Of a DNA stretch of 64,000 nucleotides, positions 43,611 through 52,861 are shown piece by piece (within the stretch, counting starts at the first letter, position 1; every line of letters begins with the position of its first letter). A program made the translations under genes and the position numbers. This DNA comes from Capnocytophaga ochracea DSM 7271 (GTDB lineage: Bacteria > Bacteroidota > Bacteroidia > Flavobacteriales > Flavobacteriaceae): assembly GCF_000023285.1 (NCBI RefSeq), contig NC_013162.1, positions 1,280,501 to 1,344,500 of the forward strand, given 5' to 3'. Under the pieces are notes generated by a model, which was not told the DNA's origin, searched no databases, and saw only the letters and a program-made list of their open reading frames with translations.

Positions 43611-46334
43611 CTAATCGCCTGTCGTGCTACGACTAAAAATCCTATCCAAAAGCCCTTTTTTCTTTTCTTTTCCCTCCTGTGTAGCTGTTTGAGTGCTTGG
43701 TGCTGGCGCAGGGGTATTTGCAGGATTTACCACATCGTCTACCGATATATCTTCCTCATCTTCCACATTGTTCAGCTTACCTTTGCGCTCATAAATCCGA
43801 TAATGCACATCTCCTGCTCTTATGGTATCTTTGGGAGTATTGCTCAAAAGGCGGTCAAAGAAACCTTCGCGTACAGTAGGCTCACATTCAGTTACCTCCG
43901 TACGTATCTCTTCGCTTACCTTAAAAGTAGCTCGCGTTAGGTCTTTATACTTGCTGTTGCGGTTCAGTTGCGATACAAACAAGGCAGCAATAGGCAATGC
44001 CGAGTTAGCTCCTTGTCCCAAACGCGTACTTTTAAACCCTATCTGCTGGTCGTTACCCACCCACGTAATCATCACAAGGTTGGGGAGCATTCCCGCAAAC
44101 CAACCGTCTTTATTGTCTTGGGTCGTACCTGTTTTACCCGCAAGGTCATTCGTAAGTCCGTATTGTCCACGCATACGTGATGCGGTACCTTCGTTCACGG
44201 TCGAGCGCATCATCTGTATCATTATTTGCGCAGTGCGTTCACTCAGTGCAGGAGCTAAAACCTTAGGTTTGCGTTCCCATATTACTTCCCCTTTTTTGTT
44301 CTCTATTCGGGTGATAAAATAAGGCTCTACAGGCACTCCTTTGTTCGCAAAAGCCGTATAAGCCTTAGCTACTTCTATCACCGATAGTTCAGCCGAACCC
44401 AATGCTATCGAAGGCACATTCGGTAAGGGAGAAGTGATGCCTAACTGTCGTGTTTTCTTTATCACATTCTTTAGCCCCGCATAAAAGAGCGTTTGTACTG
44501 CTATGGTGTTCAATGATTCTCGCAATCCTTTGCATACTGAGTAATATATGTTAGGGTCATCGTCAGTCTTAGAAGCGTTGCGTGGCGACCAATATTCGTA
44601 ATCAGCATAGGTCAAAGGCAGTGGCGAAAAGTGCGTGCACACAGGCATTCCCATCTCTAAGGCAGTAGCGTATACTATCGGTTTAAAAACTGAGCCCACT
44701 TGGCGACGGCTTTGTAGGATATGGTCGTACTTAAAGTAGCGGAAGTCTGCTCCACCCACATAAGTTTTAATTGCCCCTGTTTGAGGCTCTACACTCACAA
44801 ATCCCGTGTTTAATATGCGTATAAAACGCGACAAACTGTCCAATGTACTATGCCTTTTGATACTGTCTTCGGTATAGAAAGATAAATCCATTGGCTTCTT
44901 CTCACTCAGCTTCGCCCATATCTGCGCTTCCGAGAGTTTTTGCTCTTCAAGTTCTTTATAAGCAGGCAACTTCTTCACTTCTTCCTTAAACCAGTCACTG
45001 TCCAAGTTCCAAGGAGCACGTTTGCCATAAGTCTGTTCAAAATCTTGTTGTAACGATGTCAAATGCTTTTCCACTGCTTTCTCAGCATATTCCTGCATTG
45101 TCTTGTCAATGGTCGTATAGATGCGCAATCCATCTTTATAGATATTATAAGCCGAACCGTCTGGCTTCTTCACGTCTTTCAGCAGTTCAGGTAATAGTAA
45201 GCGTATTTGCTCTACAAGATAAGGCGCTACACCATCTTTTTCAGCCGTAGTTGCCGTAGTTTTAAGAGTGTCTCTGGTATGAACTTTAAAGTCGTCTTCG
45301 GTCAGCAAGTTGTTTTTCTTCATCTGTGCCAATACCACATTCCGACGCTCTTCACTGCGCTTGGGTGAGGTACGCGGATTATAGCTATTCGTCGCTTTAA
45401 GCGTACCGATAAGCGTAGCCGCTTCATTAAGCGTAAGGTCTCTCGCCGATTTGTCAAAGAATCGTTGCGCCGCACTTTCTATCCCGTAAGTATTATCGCT
45501 GAAAGGCACAGTATTGAGGTAAAGCGTCAAGATTTCCTCCTTGCTGTATACCTTTTCTATGCGTCTGGCTATAATCATCTCTTTGATTTTGTGTATAGGC
45601 ATCGAAAGTTTCCCGTAGCGCTGCCCACGCCCATAAATATTTTTAGCCAACTGCATTGTAACAGTACTTCCCCCTCCCGATGAGTCGTCTTGCAAAAGCA
45701 GTGATTTAAAGAAAACCCTAAACAAACTCTTCGTGTCTACCCCTTTGTGCAAGTAAAAACGCTCGTCTTCGGTAGCGATAAGTGCGTTGATAAGATAAGG
45801 AGGAAAGTCCTTGTATTCTATTTTAGTACGGTCGAAGATATAAAATTTCCCTATCAATTGGTTCTCGTAATCATAAACAAGACTCGCTTCCGATTGGCGC
45901 AACTCTTTCAAATCCTCCTCTGAGGGTAACTTGCCAAAAGCCCCAAAGTAAATTAACAAGATGAGCAACAGTATACCTCCTACGCCTATCCCAATCGGTA
46001 TACCTATGCATTTGAGGTAAAACTGATAAGGTTTAGCCCGCAACCATTGCCAACTGCGGTGGAATATGTTGCCTGTATATACTATCTGTTCCTGTTCCTT
46101 TTTCGGAGCGTTTTTTCTATTCTTATATCCTTGGTAAAGTCTAAAAATACCATAAGGAATTATAAGCAAAGCGAAGATAAATACCGCCCAGAGCACTTTT
46201 AAGGCATAACGTAGTAATTTATATACCATCGAAGCCAAAGCGATACAGCCTTCTAACAACCGTGATAGCAGGGTAGCAAGCGCAAGACCGCCTTGTGTAA
46301 GTAGCTTCTTAAACGATATATTTTTCAGATTCAT
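43611..46334 (-). CDS. Bifunctional penicillin-binding protein, PBP1A-like
   Basis: Peptidoglycan glycosyltransferase and transpeptidase, 907 residues. The GT51 domain (about 160-340) has EDERFYLHKGVD, GGSTVTMQLAKN and RRIEKVYSKEEILTLYLN. The transpeptidase has the nucleophile SVFK at Ser548, an SLNT motif near 605, and KTGTT from Lys734. The N-terminus has two hydrophobic stretches (about 15-40 and 45-66) ahead of the usual anchor (about 113-132), more than ordinary class A enzymes. The C-terminal tail is Pro/Ala/Thr-rich and basic, and its last codons sit in a 22-bp duplication. Confidence 0.93.
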   Translation of the reverse strand: MNLKNISFKKLLTQGGLALATLLSRLLEGCIALASMVYKLLRYALKVLWAVFIFALLIIPYGIFRLYQGYKNRKNAPKKEQEQIVYTGNIFHRSWQWLRAKPYQFYLKCIGIPIGIGVGGILLLILLIYFGAFGKLPSEEDLKELRQSEASLVYDYENQLIGKFYIFDRTKIEYKDFPPYLINALIATEDERFYLHKGVDTKSLFRVFFKSLLLQDDSSGGGSTVTMQLAKNIYGRGQRYGKLSMPIHKIKEMIIARRIEKVYSKEEILTLYLNTVPFSDNTYGIESAAQRFFDKSARDLTLNEAATLIGTLKATNSYNPRTSPKRSEERRNVVLAQMKKNNLLTEDDFKVHTRDTLKTTATTAEKDGVAPYLVEQIRLLLPELLKDVKKPDGSAYNIYKDGLRIYTTIDKTMQEYAEKAVEKHLTSLQQDFEQTYGKRAPWNLDSDWFKEEVKKLPAYKELEEQKLSEAQIWAKLSEKKPMDLSFYTEDSIKRHSTLDSLSRFIRILNTGFVSVEPQTGAIKTYVGGADFRYFKYDHILQSRRQVGSVFKPIVYATALEMGMPVCTHFSPLPLTYADYEYWSPRNASKTDDDPNIYYSVCKGLRESLNTIAVQTLFYAGLKNVIKKTRQLGITSPLPNVPSIALGSAELSVIEVAKAYTAFANKGVPVEPYFITRIENKKGEVIWERKPKVLAPALSERTAQIMIQMMRSTVNEGTASRMRGQYGLTNDLAGKTGTTQDNKDGWFAGMLPNLVMITWVGNDQQIGFKSTRLGQGANSALPIAALFVSQLNRNSKYKDLTRATFKVSEEIRTEVTECEPTVREGFFDRLLSNTPKDTIRAGDVHYRIYERKGKLNNVEDEEDISVDDVVNPANTPAPAPSTQTATQEGKEKKKGLLDRIFSRSTTGD

Positions 46335-46360
46335 ACTTAGTTTTAATGATGTTTAAAGTA

Positions 46361-46390
46361 CAAAAGTACGATATAATTTTCAATTAACAA
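46361..46390 (-). promoter_or_regulatory. Promoter of the PBP1A-like gene
   Basis: On the minus strand, TTG (46390-46388), 19-nt spacer, TACTTTTG (46368-46361). 26 bp before the start codon. Confidence 0.85.
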
Positions 46391-46513
46391 AGAATCCCAC
46401 CGTTTTTCTTATTCCACTTTATAGCAATTTAGGCTCTAGTCTCTTAATAAGTTTCTCTCATCGCTTACACCTTTCCTGAGCCTCTCCGAATTTCTTACCC
46501 TCTTTTCCATCTG

Positions 46514-46669
46514 CTAATTTCCAAATTAGCTAATTTGCTAATTCTCTTTTCCGTCACCTAATTCCCCCTCTCCGAGGGGGCTAGGGGGAGGTTATCCCCT
46601 AGTGTCTATGCCCTAAGACCTCACACCACCCCATTTTCTCATTTCCAAATTTGCTAATTCCCTAATTAT
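46514..46669 (-). repeat. Octamer arrays with inverted units and hairpin, upstream of the PBP gene
   Basis: Units at 46514-46545 (CTAATTTC, CAAATTAG, CTAATTTG, CTAATTCT) and 46638-46669 (CTCATTTC, CAAATTTG, CTAATTCC, CTAATTAT), some flipped, making short inverted repeats. Between them is CCCCCTCTCCGAGGGGGCTA, part of the GC-rich module. No gene in the gap 46335-47396. Confidence 0.7.
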
Positions 46670-46767
46670 TCCTTCTCCTTTCCGTCGCTACATTCCCCCT
46701 CTCTGAGGGGGCAAGGGGGAGGTTTCTTTTGATTTTCCGTCACTACACTCCCACTAAACTTCTCCCA

Positions 46768-46823
46768 CAAATTTGCTAACCTCTAAATTTTCTAATTTTC
46801 TAATTTGCCAATTCCCTAATTAT
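46768..46823 (-). repeat. Octamer array, about seven units
   Basis: CAAATTTG, then two units of 7 and 9 bp, then CTAATTTT, CTAATTTG, CCAATTCC, CTAATTAT. Followed by the GC-rich hairpin CTCTCCTTGGGAGAAGTCTC and TTCGCCTCGAAACCCC leading to the 66-bp element. Confidence 0.7.
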
Positions 46824-46976
46824 CCCTTCTCCTTTCCGTCGCTACATTCGCCCTCTCCTTGGGAGAAGTCTCCGAATAGGAGAGTATGTGAACGGGGTGA
46901 GGATTCTCTTTCTTTCGCCTCGAAACCCCATTTTTGGCATTTTTGGCATTGTTGTATTAAGCTATTAATCAATTTT

Positions 46977-47042
46977 TTACACACCCTTTCTATACCAATC
47001 GTCCAAGATTCGTATAAGCTTCCTATAAGCTCTCTATAAGCT
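46977..47042 (-). repeat. 66-bp dispersed element, copy 4
   Basis: Matches the other copies on the minus strand, with changes only in the last unit (GTGTGTAA instead of GTATATAA). The adjoining 9-bp-unit module reads ATGCCAAAA twice. Confidence 0.9.
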
Positions 47043-47182
47043 ACCCCCACCCTCCTTACACCCTTTTTTCATCAAAAACTCTCCTTCCTCTCTTCCGAAC
47101 TTCTCCGTTTCCTTCCGAAAATCCTAACCAGTCCGATTTGTCCGACAAGCCAGACCTGTCAAAAACCCTTTTTTATCACTAC

Positions 47183-47229
47183 CTATTTTCTAATTTTCTC
47201 ATTCTCTCATTTTCTAATTCCCTAACTTT
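47183..47229 (-). repeat. Octamer array, about six units
   Basis: CTATTTT, CTAATTTT, CTCATTCT, CTCATTTT, CTAATTCC, CTAACTTT. It closes the mosaic just before the SusC regulatory region. Confidence 0.72.
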
Positions 47230-47272
47230 TTTTATTCTCAGAAATATCTAACAATCAAAATATTGCATTTTC

Positions 47273-47335
47273 TTGTAGTACTTTTGACGTAGTATGTCAT
47301 TTCGTTAATTTTTCATTGTAGTAGTTTTGACGTAG
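47273..47335 (+). promoter_or_regulatory. 20-bp direct repeat upstream of the first SusC gene (probable operator)
   Basis: TTGTAGTACTTTTGACGTAG (47273-47292) and TTGTAGTAGTTTTGACGTAG (47316-47335) differ at one base. Their starts are 43 bp apart, about four helical turns. They precede a promoter at 47344-47374, as expected for activator sites. Confidence 0.7.
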
Positions 47336-47343
47336 CTCTTTTT

Positions 47344-47374
47344 TTGGAGACAAAAGAAACTTTTAGCAATTTTG
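47344..47374 (+). promoter_or_regulatory. Promoter of the first SusCD operon
   Basis: TTG (47344-47346), 20-nt spacer, CAATTTTG (47367-47374), one base off the -7 consensus. 22 bp before the SusC start; the imperfect -7 agrees with a need for an activator. Confidence 0.6.
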
Positions 47375-47396
47375 CGGTGAAAAAAATCAACAACAT

Positions 47397-50300
47397 ATGG
47401 AAATAAAGAAAATATTGTTTTTCTTCCTGATGTTTTCTCTAACCGTTACCCTGCACGCTCAGCAAATTACCGTACAAGGTACCGTTTATGAAGAAGGGAC
47501 TAAAAACCCCATTCCAGGAGCAAACGTAATTGTAAAGGGTACTACCCAGGGTACTTCTACCGACTTCGAAGGGCACTATACACTTCCCAATGTGCCCTCC
47601 AATGCCGTCTTAGAAGTCAGCTTCGTAGGTATGCAGACCCAAAATGTAAAAGTAGCAGGACGCTCCCGCATTAATGTTACTTTAAGAGAAAATACTCAAG
47701 AGCTCAAAGAAGTAGTAGTGATTGGGTATGGAGCCGCTCAGAAACGAGACCTTACAGGCTCTATTGTCAGTCTTAAAACCGATGAATTTGCTGACCGTCC
47801 GTCTACCAACCCCTTAGCCTCTATCCAAGGGAAGGTAGCTGGGGTGCAAATCGTTAATACAGGGCGTGCAGGGCAAGACCCCGAAATCCGTATTCGCGGT
47901 ACAAACTCTATCAACGGTTATACACCTCTGTATGTAGTCGATGGGCTCTTTACCGATAATATCAACTACCTCAACCCGCAGGATATCGAGTCTATGGAAA
48001 TCCTCAAAGACCCCTCGTCTCTCGCAATCTTCGGGGTTCGTGGTGCCAATGGGGTGATTATCATCACAACCAAAAAAGCCAAAAAAGGACAAACAGTCGT
48101 AAATATCAATTCTTCCGTAGGATTAAAAGTCATCAACGACCGTGTTGCAATGACTGATGCCGAAGGCTTTAAAACTCTTTATGACGAAGAGTTAGCCAAT
48201 AAAGGCGCCAATCCGTTTGATTATACCCATTGGCAAGCTAATACCGATTGGCAAGATGAAATCTTCCGCCGTGCGTGGGTGTCCAATCATAACGTGAGCG
48301 TAGCTAGTTCAGGCGAGAAAGGGCGCTTTTATATGGGGGCAGGCTATACCGATGAAGAAGGCTCTATCAAGCACGAAAAACTCTCCAAACTCACTCTCAA
48401 CCTCAGTAGCGATTACAACGTAACCGACTTTCTGCGCTTTGGTTTCCAAGCCAACGGATCACGTATCCTACCTGCCGACGGACGCGGTGTAGAAGCAGCA
48501 CTCAAAGCGGTTCCTATTGCCCCCGTGAAAGATGAAAATACAGGTTTGTTTTACGATATGCCTAACTTCCAAAATGCACAGGTATACAATCCTATGATAC
48601 GTATAGAAGAACAAGCTAATAATGCTAAAGCTTCTATTCACCGTTTAACAGGGAACATCTATGGAGAATTGAAGTTCTTGAAAGACTTTACTTTTAAAGC
48701 TACTTTCTCCGCCGATTATAACGTCCACGAAGAACGCAAATTCGACCCTCTTACCTATGTGTATAGTCCTTTAACTCGCGATAAAAAACACATAGGAGGA
48801 CAGTATGAAACTCTTTCACAATCTAAGGCAACCACTTTGCGCACTCAGCAAGATTACATACTTTCATTTAAAAAGCAATGGGGGAAACACAACCTCAATG
48901 CAATGACAGGGCTCACTACTGATTATAAAGAATATTCTAAGTTAAATGGAGCGCGTAGTCAGCATATGGACGATATTATCTTTTCTCCTAACGGCAATAC
49001 CGATAAATGGTGGCTTTCTTCTTTTGGAGCTAAGAATTCTTCCAATGGTTCTTCACAAAACAGACGCTTTACGATGTCTTACCTTCTTAGAACTCTTTAT
49101 AATTACGACAATCGTTATTTGCTCAACGCTTCTTATCGCCGTGATGGAGCTTCAGTATTTCATCGCTTGGGTAATACGTGGGACAACTTCTACTCCTTTG
49201 GCGCAGGTTGGGTACTCAGTGAAGAAGCCTTTATGAAAAACCAAAAAGTAGTAGATTACCTCAAACTAAAAGGTTCTTGGGGTGTGCTAGGTAACCAAAA
49301 CACAGGCAATGACTATCCTCTTTACCCTAGATTAGTAAGTTCAAGTAGTGCTGTTTTTGGCGACCGTATTATTACAGGCTATGTACCTGCCTATTTAGTA
49401 CAAAACTTAGGTTGGGAAAAGACCTATGCGTGGGAAGCCGGTGCCGAGTTCCGTTTCTTGGGCAATCGCCTCAGTGTAGAGCCTGTTTACTATCACAAGA
49501 AAACCAAAGACCTTATTGTAAATCTGCCTAGCCTTGCAGGTACACAAAACTCTTTGGAGAACCTCGGAGAGATAGAGAATAAAGGTTGGGAAATTTCAGC
49601 CTCTTGGCAAGACCAACTCAAAGAAAGCGGATTTAGTTATGGTGTAAGTGCCAATATTACCACTATTGATAACAAAGTGCTTTCATTAGGTCGTAATGCT
49701 GAGTATGCTGTTTATAGTGGTCCAAACGACGTAGCGCGTAGCTTGGAAGGTTATCCTATTGGTCATTTTTACGGCTACAGAGTGATTGGTGTATATCAAA
49801 ATTATCAGGACATTGCCAATTCTCCAGTAAATTCTTTTGGAGCTAAACCTGGTGACCTTAAATTTGCCGACCTCAACGGTGATGGTGTGATAGACACTAA
49901 AGACCGTGAGATGATAGGTAATCCTACCCCAGATCTTACCTATGGTTTTAGTCTCAATCTCGGCTACAAAGGCTTTGACCTTTCAGCAGAGTTTATGGGA
50001 GCTTATGGCAACGAAATCTATCGCGGTTGGGGCGAAAGTGGTTATGCGACCCTTAACTACCAAGCACACCGCTTGAACCGTTGGCACGGCGAAGGCACTT
50101 CCAATTGGGAACCTATTGTAGATAACAGTCGCCCCATCAATCGTATGAACTCTTCATACTATATAGAAGATGGTAGCTTTTTCCGCTTGCGCAACGTGCA
50201 GTTAGGCTATAGCTTGCCACAAGACGTATTACAACGTTTCAAAGTACAGAAATTGCGCTTCTATGCTAATATGCAAAACCTAAAAACTTGGCATAAAAAC

Positions 50301-50408
50301 ACAGGCTATGTTCCCGAAATAGGAGGTAGTGCCTTATCTTTTGGTATTGATACGGGTACTTACCCTATGCCAATGATTATTACTTACGGTGTAAATATCA
50401 CTTTTTAA
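47397..50408 (+). CDS. susC: SusC/RagA-family TonB-dependent transporter 1
   Basis: Outer-membrane transporter for glycans bound by its SusD partner. 1003 residues: signal peptide (about 1-22, TLHAQ), CarboxypepD_reg-like domain (about 24-100), TonB-box/plug region beginning EVVVIGYGAAQKRDLTGSI (about 104-122), plug with IRIRGTNSINGYTPLYVVDG, and a C-terminal 22-strand barrel ending in Phe. The N-terminal domain and plug are those of SusC rather than of siderophore receptors. Paired with susD 9 bp downstream. Confidence 0.95.
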   Translation: MEIKKILFFFLMFSLTVTLHAQQITVQGTVYEEGTKNPIPGANVIVKGTTQGTSTDFEGHYTLPNVPSNAVLEVSFVGMQTQNVKVAGRSRINVTLRENTQELKEVVVIGYGAAQKRDLTGSIVSLKTDEFADRPSTNPLASIQGKVAGVQIVNTGRAGQDPEIRIRGTNSINGYTPLYVVDGLFTDNINYLNPQDIESMEILKDPSSLAIFGVRGANGVIIITTKKAKKGQTVVNINSSVGLKVINDRVAMTDAEGFKTLYDEELANKGANPFDYTHWQANTDWQDEIFRRAWVSNHNVSVASSGEKGRFYMGAGYTDEEGSIKHEKLSKLTLNLSSDYNVTDFLRFGFQANGSRILPADGRGVEAALKAVPIAPVKDENTGLFYDMPNFQNAQVYNPMIRIEEQANNAKASIHRLTGNIYGELKFLKDFTFKATFSADYNVHEERKFDPLTYVYSPLTRDKKHIGGQYETLSQSKATTLRTQQDYILSFKKQWGKHNLNAMTGLTTDYKEYSKLNGARSQHMDDIIFSPNGNTDKWWLSSFGAKNSSNGSSQNRRFTMSYLLRTLYNYDNRYLLNASYRRDGASVFHRLGNTWDNFYSFGAGWVLSEEAFMKNQKVVDYLKLKGSWGVLGNQNTGNDYPLYPRLVSSSSAVFGDRIITGYVPAYLVQNLGWEKTYAWEAGAEFRFLGNRLSVEPVYYHKKTKDLIVNLPSLAGTQNSLENLGEIENKGWEISASWQDQLKESGFSYGVSANITTIDNKVLSLGRNAEYAVYSGPNDVARSLEGYPIGHFYGYRVIGVYQNYQDIANSPVNSFGAKPGDLKFADLNGDGVIDTKDREMIGNPTPDLTYGFSLNLGYKGFDLSAEFMGAYGNEIYRGWGESGYATLNYQAHRLNRWHGEGTSNWEPIVDNSRPINRMNSSYYIEDGSFFRLRNVQLGYSLPQDVLQRFKVQKLRFYANMQNLKTWHKNTGYVPEIGGSALSFGIDTGTYPMPMIITYGVNITF

Positions 50409-50417
50409 TTAACAATT

Positions 50418-51953
50418 ATGAAAAAGAATATAAACCATATTATAGCAATAGGATTAATGGCAACAAGTGTTGCCCTCTTCACCCATTGCAACAAGTTCGA
50501 CCAAGAGCCTCAAGGCGAATGGTATGAAGGAGAACAAAAAGGAGCAGCTGGTACTTATGAAGCCGAAGTATTCGGGATGTATGGTAAAATGCGAGCTTCT
50601 TCTATCACGTCAGGATTACCAGCTTTGGCGGTACACAGCTTTCGCAGTGAAGATGCCGAAAAAGGCTCTAACGCAGGAGATTCAGCTGATTCTAAGAATG
50701 TAGACGAATTCAATTACGTAGCTACCAATGCTCTTGTATCACAGTATTACGACGGAAACTATGAATTGATTTTCGCAGCCAATACCGTAATTGACAAGAT
50801 TAATAATGCTGATCAAGCCTCTTTGGCAGAAACAGATAAAGTGAACAGAGGAGAAGCTCATTTCTTCCGTGCTTATGCTTTTTTCAATTTGGTGCGCGCT
50901 TTTGGTGAAGTACCTCTTATTAACTTCTCGGTGAAAAGTAGAGATGAAGCCAATAAACCAAAAGCATCAGTAGAAAACATTTACGCACAAATTGATGCTG
51001 ACCTTGCTATTGCCGAGCGCGATTTACCACGAATGTGGCCTACTACTTTTGTAGGACGCCTTACTTGGGGAGCTGCTCGCGCCCTGCACGCTCGCACCTA
51101 TATGATGCGTAGTAATTGGCAAGAAATGTATAGCGCTTCTGTAGATGTAATTAACTCAGGATTGTATAATCTAAGTGCCGATTACAATAAGATTTTCCGT
51201 GAGACAGGCGAGAATGGACCCGGTTCTATTTTTGAATTGCAATGCACTTTTGATAAGGCATACGGAGCAGAACAAGTAGGAAGTACTTTTGCCCAAGTAC
51301 AAGGAGTACGCGGTTCTGGACAATGGGATTTCGGTTGGGGTTTCAACTGTCCTACTCAACTCTTAGCTGATGCTTTTGAAGCAGGTGACCCTCGCAAAGA
51401 TGAAACCTTGCTTTATTTTGCTAAAAATATAGCAGAAGCTAACGCTATGCAACCAAACACACCCTATGGCGAAAAACCTATCGCTAATAATGATGTAGTG
51501 AATAAGTATTACAACAAGAAAGTATATACTGATCCTGCTTTGCGTCGCACCAATAGCAAGTTTGGTTATTGGTTCAATATTCGTCTTATTCGTTATTCCG
51601 ATGTACTCTTAATGGCTGCCGAAGCAGCTAATGAGCTTGGCAACAGCGCCGAAGCCCTTACCTACTTGGAACAAGTGCGCGCCCGTGCAAGACGAACTAG
51701 TAGTACCCCCGTGCTTCCTGCCGTTACTACCACTAATCAAAGTGATTTGCGTAAGGCTATTCGTCACGAGCGCCGTGTAGAACTGGGTATGGAGTTTGAC
51801 CGCTTTTATGACTTAGTACGTTGGAATATAGATGTAGAAACTCTTCATAATGCAAATAAAGCCTCTTATCAAGTAAAACATCGTTTGTTTCCTTTACCAC
51901 AAACACAGATAGACCGTTCTAATGGAGTACTCGTTCAAAACCCTAATTATTAA
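50418..51953 (+). CDS. susD: SusD/RagB-family glycan-binding lipoprotein 1
   Basis: Surface lipoprotein that forms the lid of the SusC transporter. 511 residues with a lipobox ending at Cys24 (LFTHC). The TPR-like helices and motifs are typical: NRGEAHFFRAYAFFNLVRAF (about 151-170), IRLIRYSDVLLMAAEAANEL (about 389-408), and RHERRVELGMEFDRFYDLVRW (about 451-471). Stop is followed by a 71-bp gap, then the LamG gene. Confidence 0.95.
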   Translation: MKKNINHIIAIGLMATSVALFTHCNKFDQEPQGEWYEGEQKGAAGTYEAEVFGMYGKMRASSITSGLPALAVHSFRSEDAEKGSNAGDSADSKNVDEFNYVATNALVSQYYDGNYELIFAANTVIDKINNADQASLAETDKVNRGEAHFFRAYAFFNLVRAFGEVPLINFSVKSRDEANKPKASVENIYAQIDADLAIAERDLPRMWPTTFVGRLTWGAARALHARTYMMRSNWQEMYSASVDVINSGLYNLSADYNKIFRETGENGPGSIFELQCTFDKAYGAEQVGSTFAQVQGVRGSGQWDFGWGFNCPTQLLADAFEAGDPRKDETLLYFAKNIAEANAMQPNTPYGEKPIANNDVVNKYYNKKVYTDPALRRTNSKFGYWFNIRLIRYSDVLLMAAEAANELGNSAEALTYLEQVRARARRTSSTPVLPAVTTTNQSDLRKAIRHERRVELGMEFDRFYDLVRWNIDVETLHNANKASYQVKHRLFPLPQTQIDRSNGVLVQNPNY

Positions 51954-52024
51954 TTGAGATAACAGGTCTAAACTTAGCCAAAGTTTCAAACTTCGGCTAA
52001 GTTGAAAATCTAAAATTTACTACA

Positions 52025-52861
52025 ATGAAAAAATATGTATTATATATCAGTTTTATGGTGAGTCTGACAGCCCTTACCAGCTGTTTCCAAGACTTAGACC
52101 AAGACCCTGCGTTTGATTATCCCAAGCAACCTCCTATCTTAGACTATGTAAAGCCTAAATTAGCTTTTACTTTTGAAGATAATAGTGAGGATATGAGTGT
52201 GTATAAAGCAACCACTCAGGTAGTAGGAAATGCTTCCTATACACAAGGAAAAGTAAAAAAAGCTTATCAAGGAGCTGATAATAGCTATATACTTATCACA
52301 CCTCCTACTACCCCACTTAATGGTGGTAAATCGTTGCACGATATATTGAGTAACTTAGGTAGTTTTTCTATCGCTTTTTGGATAAATGCCGAAAAACCTA
52401 CTAAGGCAATAGGATTATTTTCTTTAACCAATAACAAAGGCTTTTGGAGTTATATAGACCTATTTATGGAGCCAGGTAATTCAACTCAAACCAATGGACG
52501 TTTTAAACTGCATTTGAGCAACGGTACCGAAAATGGTTGGGTAGATAAGGTAATCCCAGAAACATTAGGCAAATGGGTACATTTGGTCTTTCGTTATGAT
52601 GCTACCACAGGTAAGGTTACTATTTTTCGGAATGGAGCAGAGGTACATTCGCAAGAGTTTAAGACTTTGGGAGGCATAGCGTGCCCCAACTTAGGTACTC
52701 TTGTAGTAGGGACGCTTCCTTTTCAAACTACTCCTCCGCTCACCACTGGGGCAGGTGCACAAGGATGGGCAGGATTCTACAAAGGTCAGTTAGACCAGTT
52801 TTATTTCTTTAATGAACCTATTAATGATGTTCAAATAAAAACATTAGCGAGTGAAAAATAG
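52025..52861 (+). CDS. LamG-domain surface lipoprotein
   Basis: 278 residues; lipobox with Cys20 (LTALTSC). After a linker (about 21-55), a concanavalin-like LamG jelly roll (about 60-275: SIAFWINAEKPTKAIGLFSL, WVHLVFRYDATTGKVTIFRN, and DQFYFFNEPINDVQIKTL). A likely glycan-binding accessory (SusE/F role) in the SusCD operon. Its 3' end overlaps the esterase start by 11 bp. Confidence 0.85.
   Translation: MKKYVLYISFMVSLTALTSCFQDLDQDPAFDYPKQPPILDYVKPKLAFTFEDNSEDMSVYKATTQVVGNASYTQGKVKKAYQGADNSYILITPPTTPLNGGKSLHDILSNLGSFSIAFWINAEKPTKAIGLFSLTNNKGFWSYIDLFMEPGNSTQTNGRFKLHLSNGTENGWVDKVIPETLGKWVHLVFRYDATTGKVTIFRNGAEVHSQEFKTLGGIACPNLGTLVVGTLPFQTTPPLTTGAGAQGWAGFYKGQLDQFYFFNEPINDVQIKTLASEK

Noticed and set aside
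46773-47050. Overlapping frames of 76-88 codons on both strands
   Set aside because: Both are translations of the octamer array, hairpin and 66-bp element.
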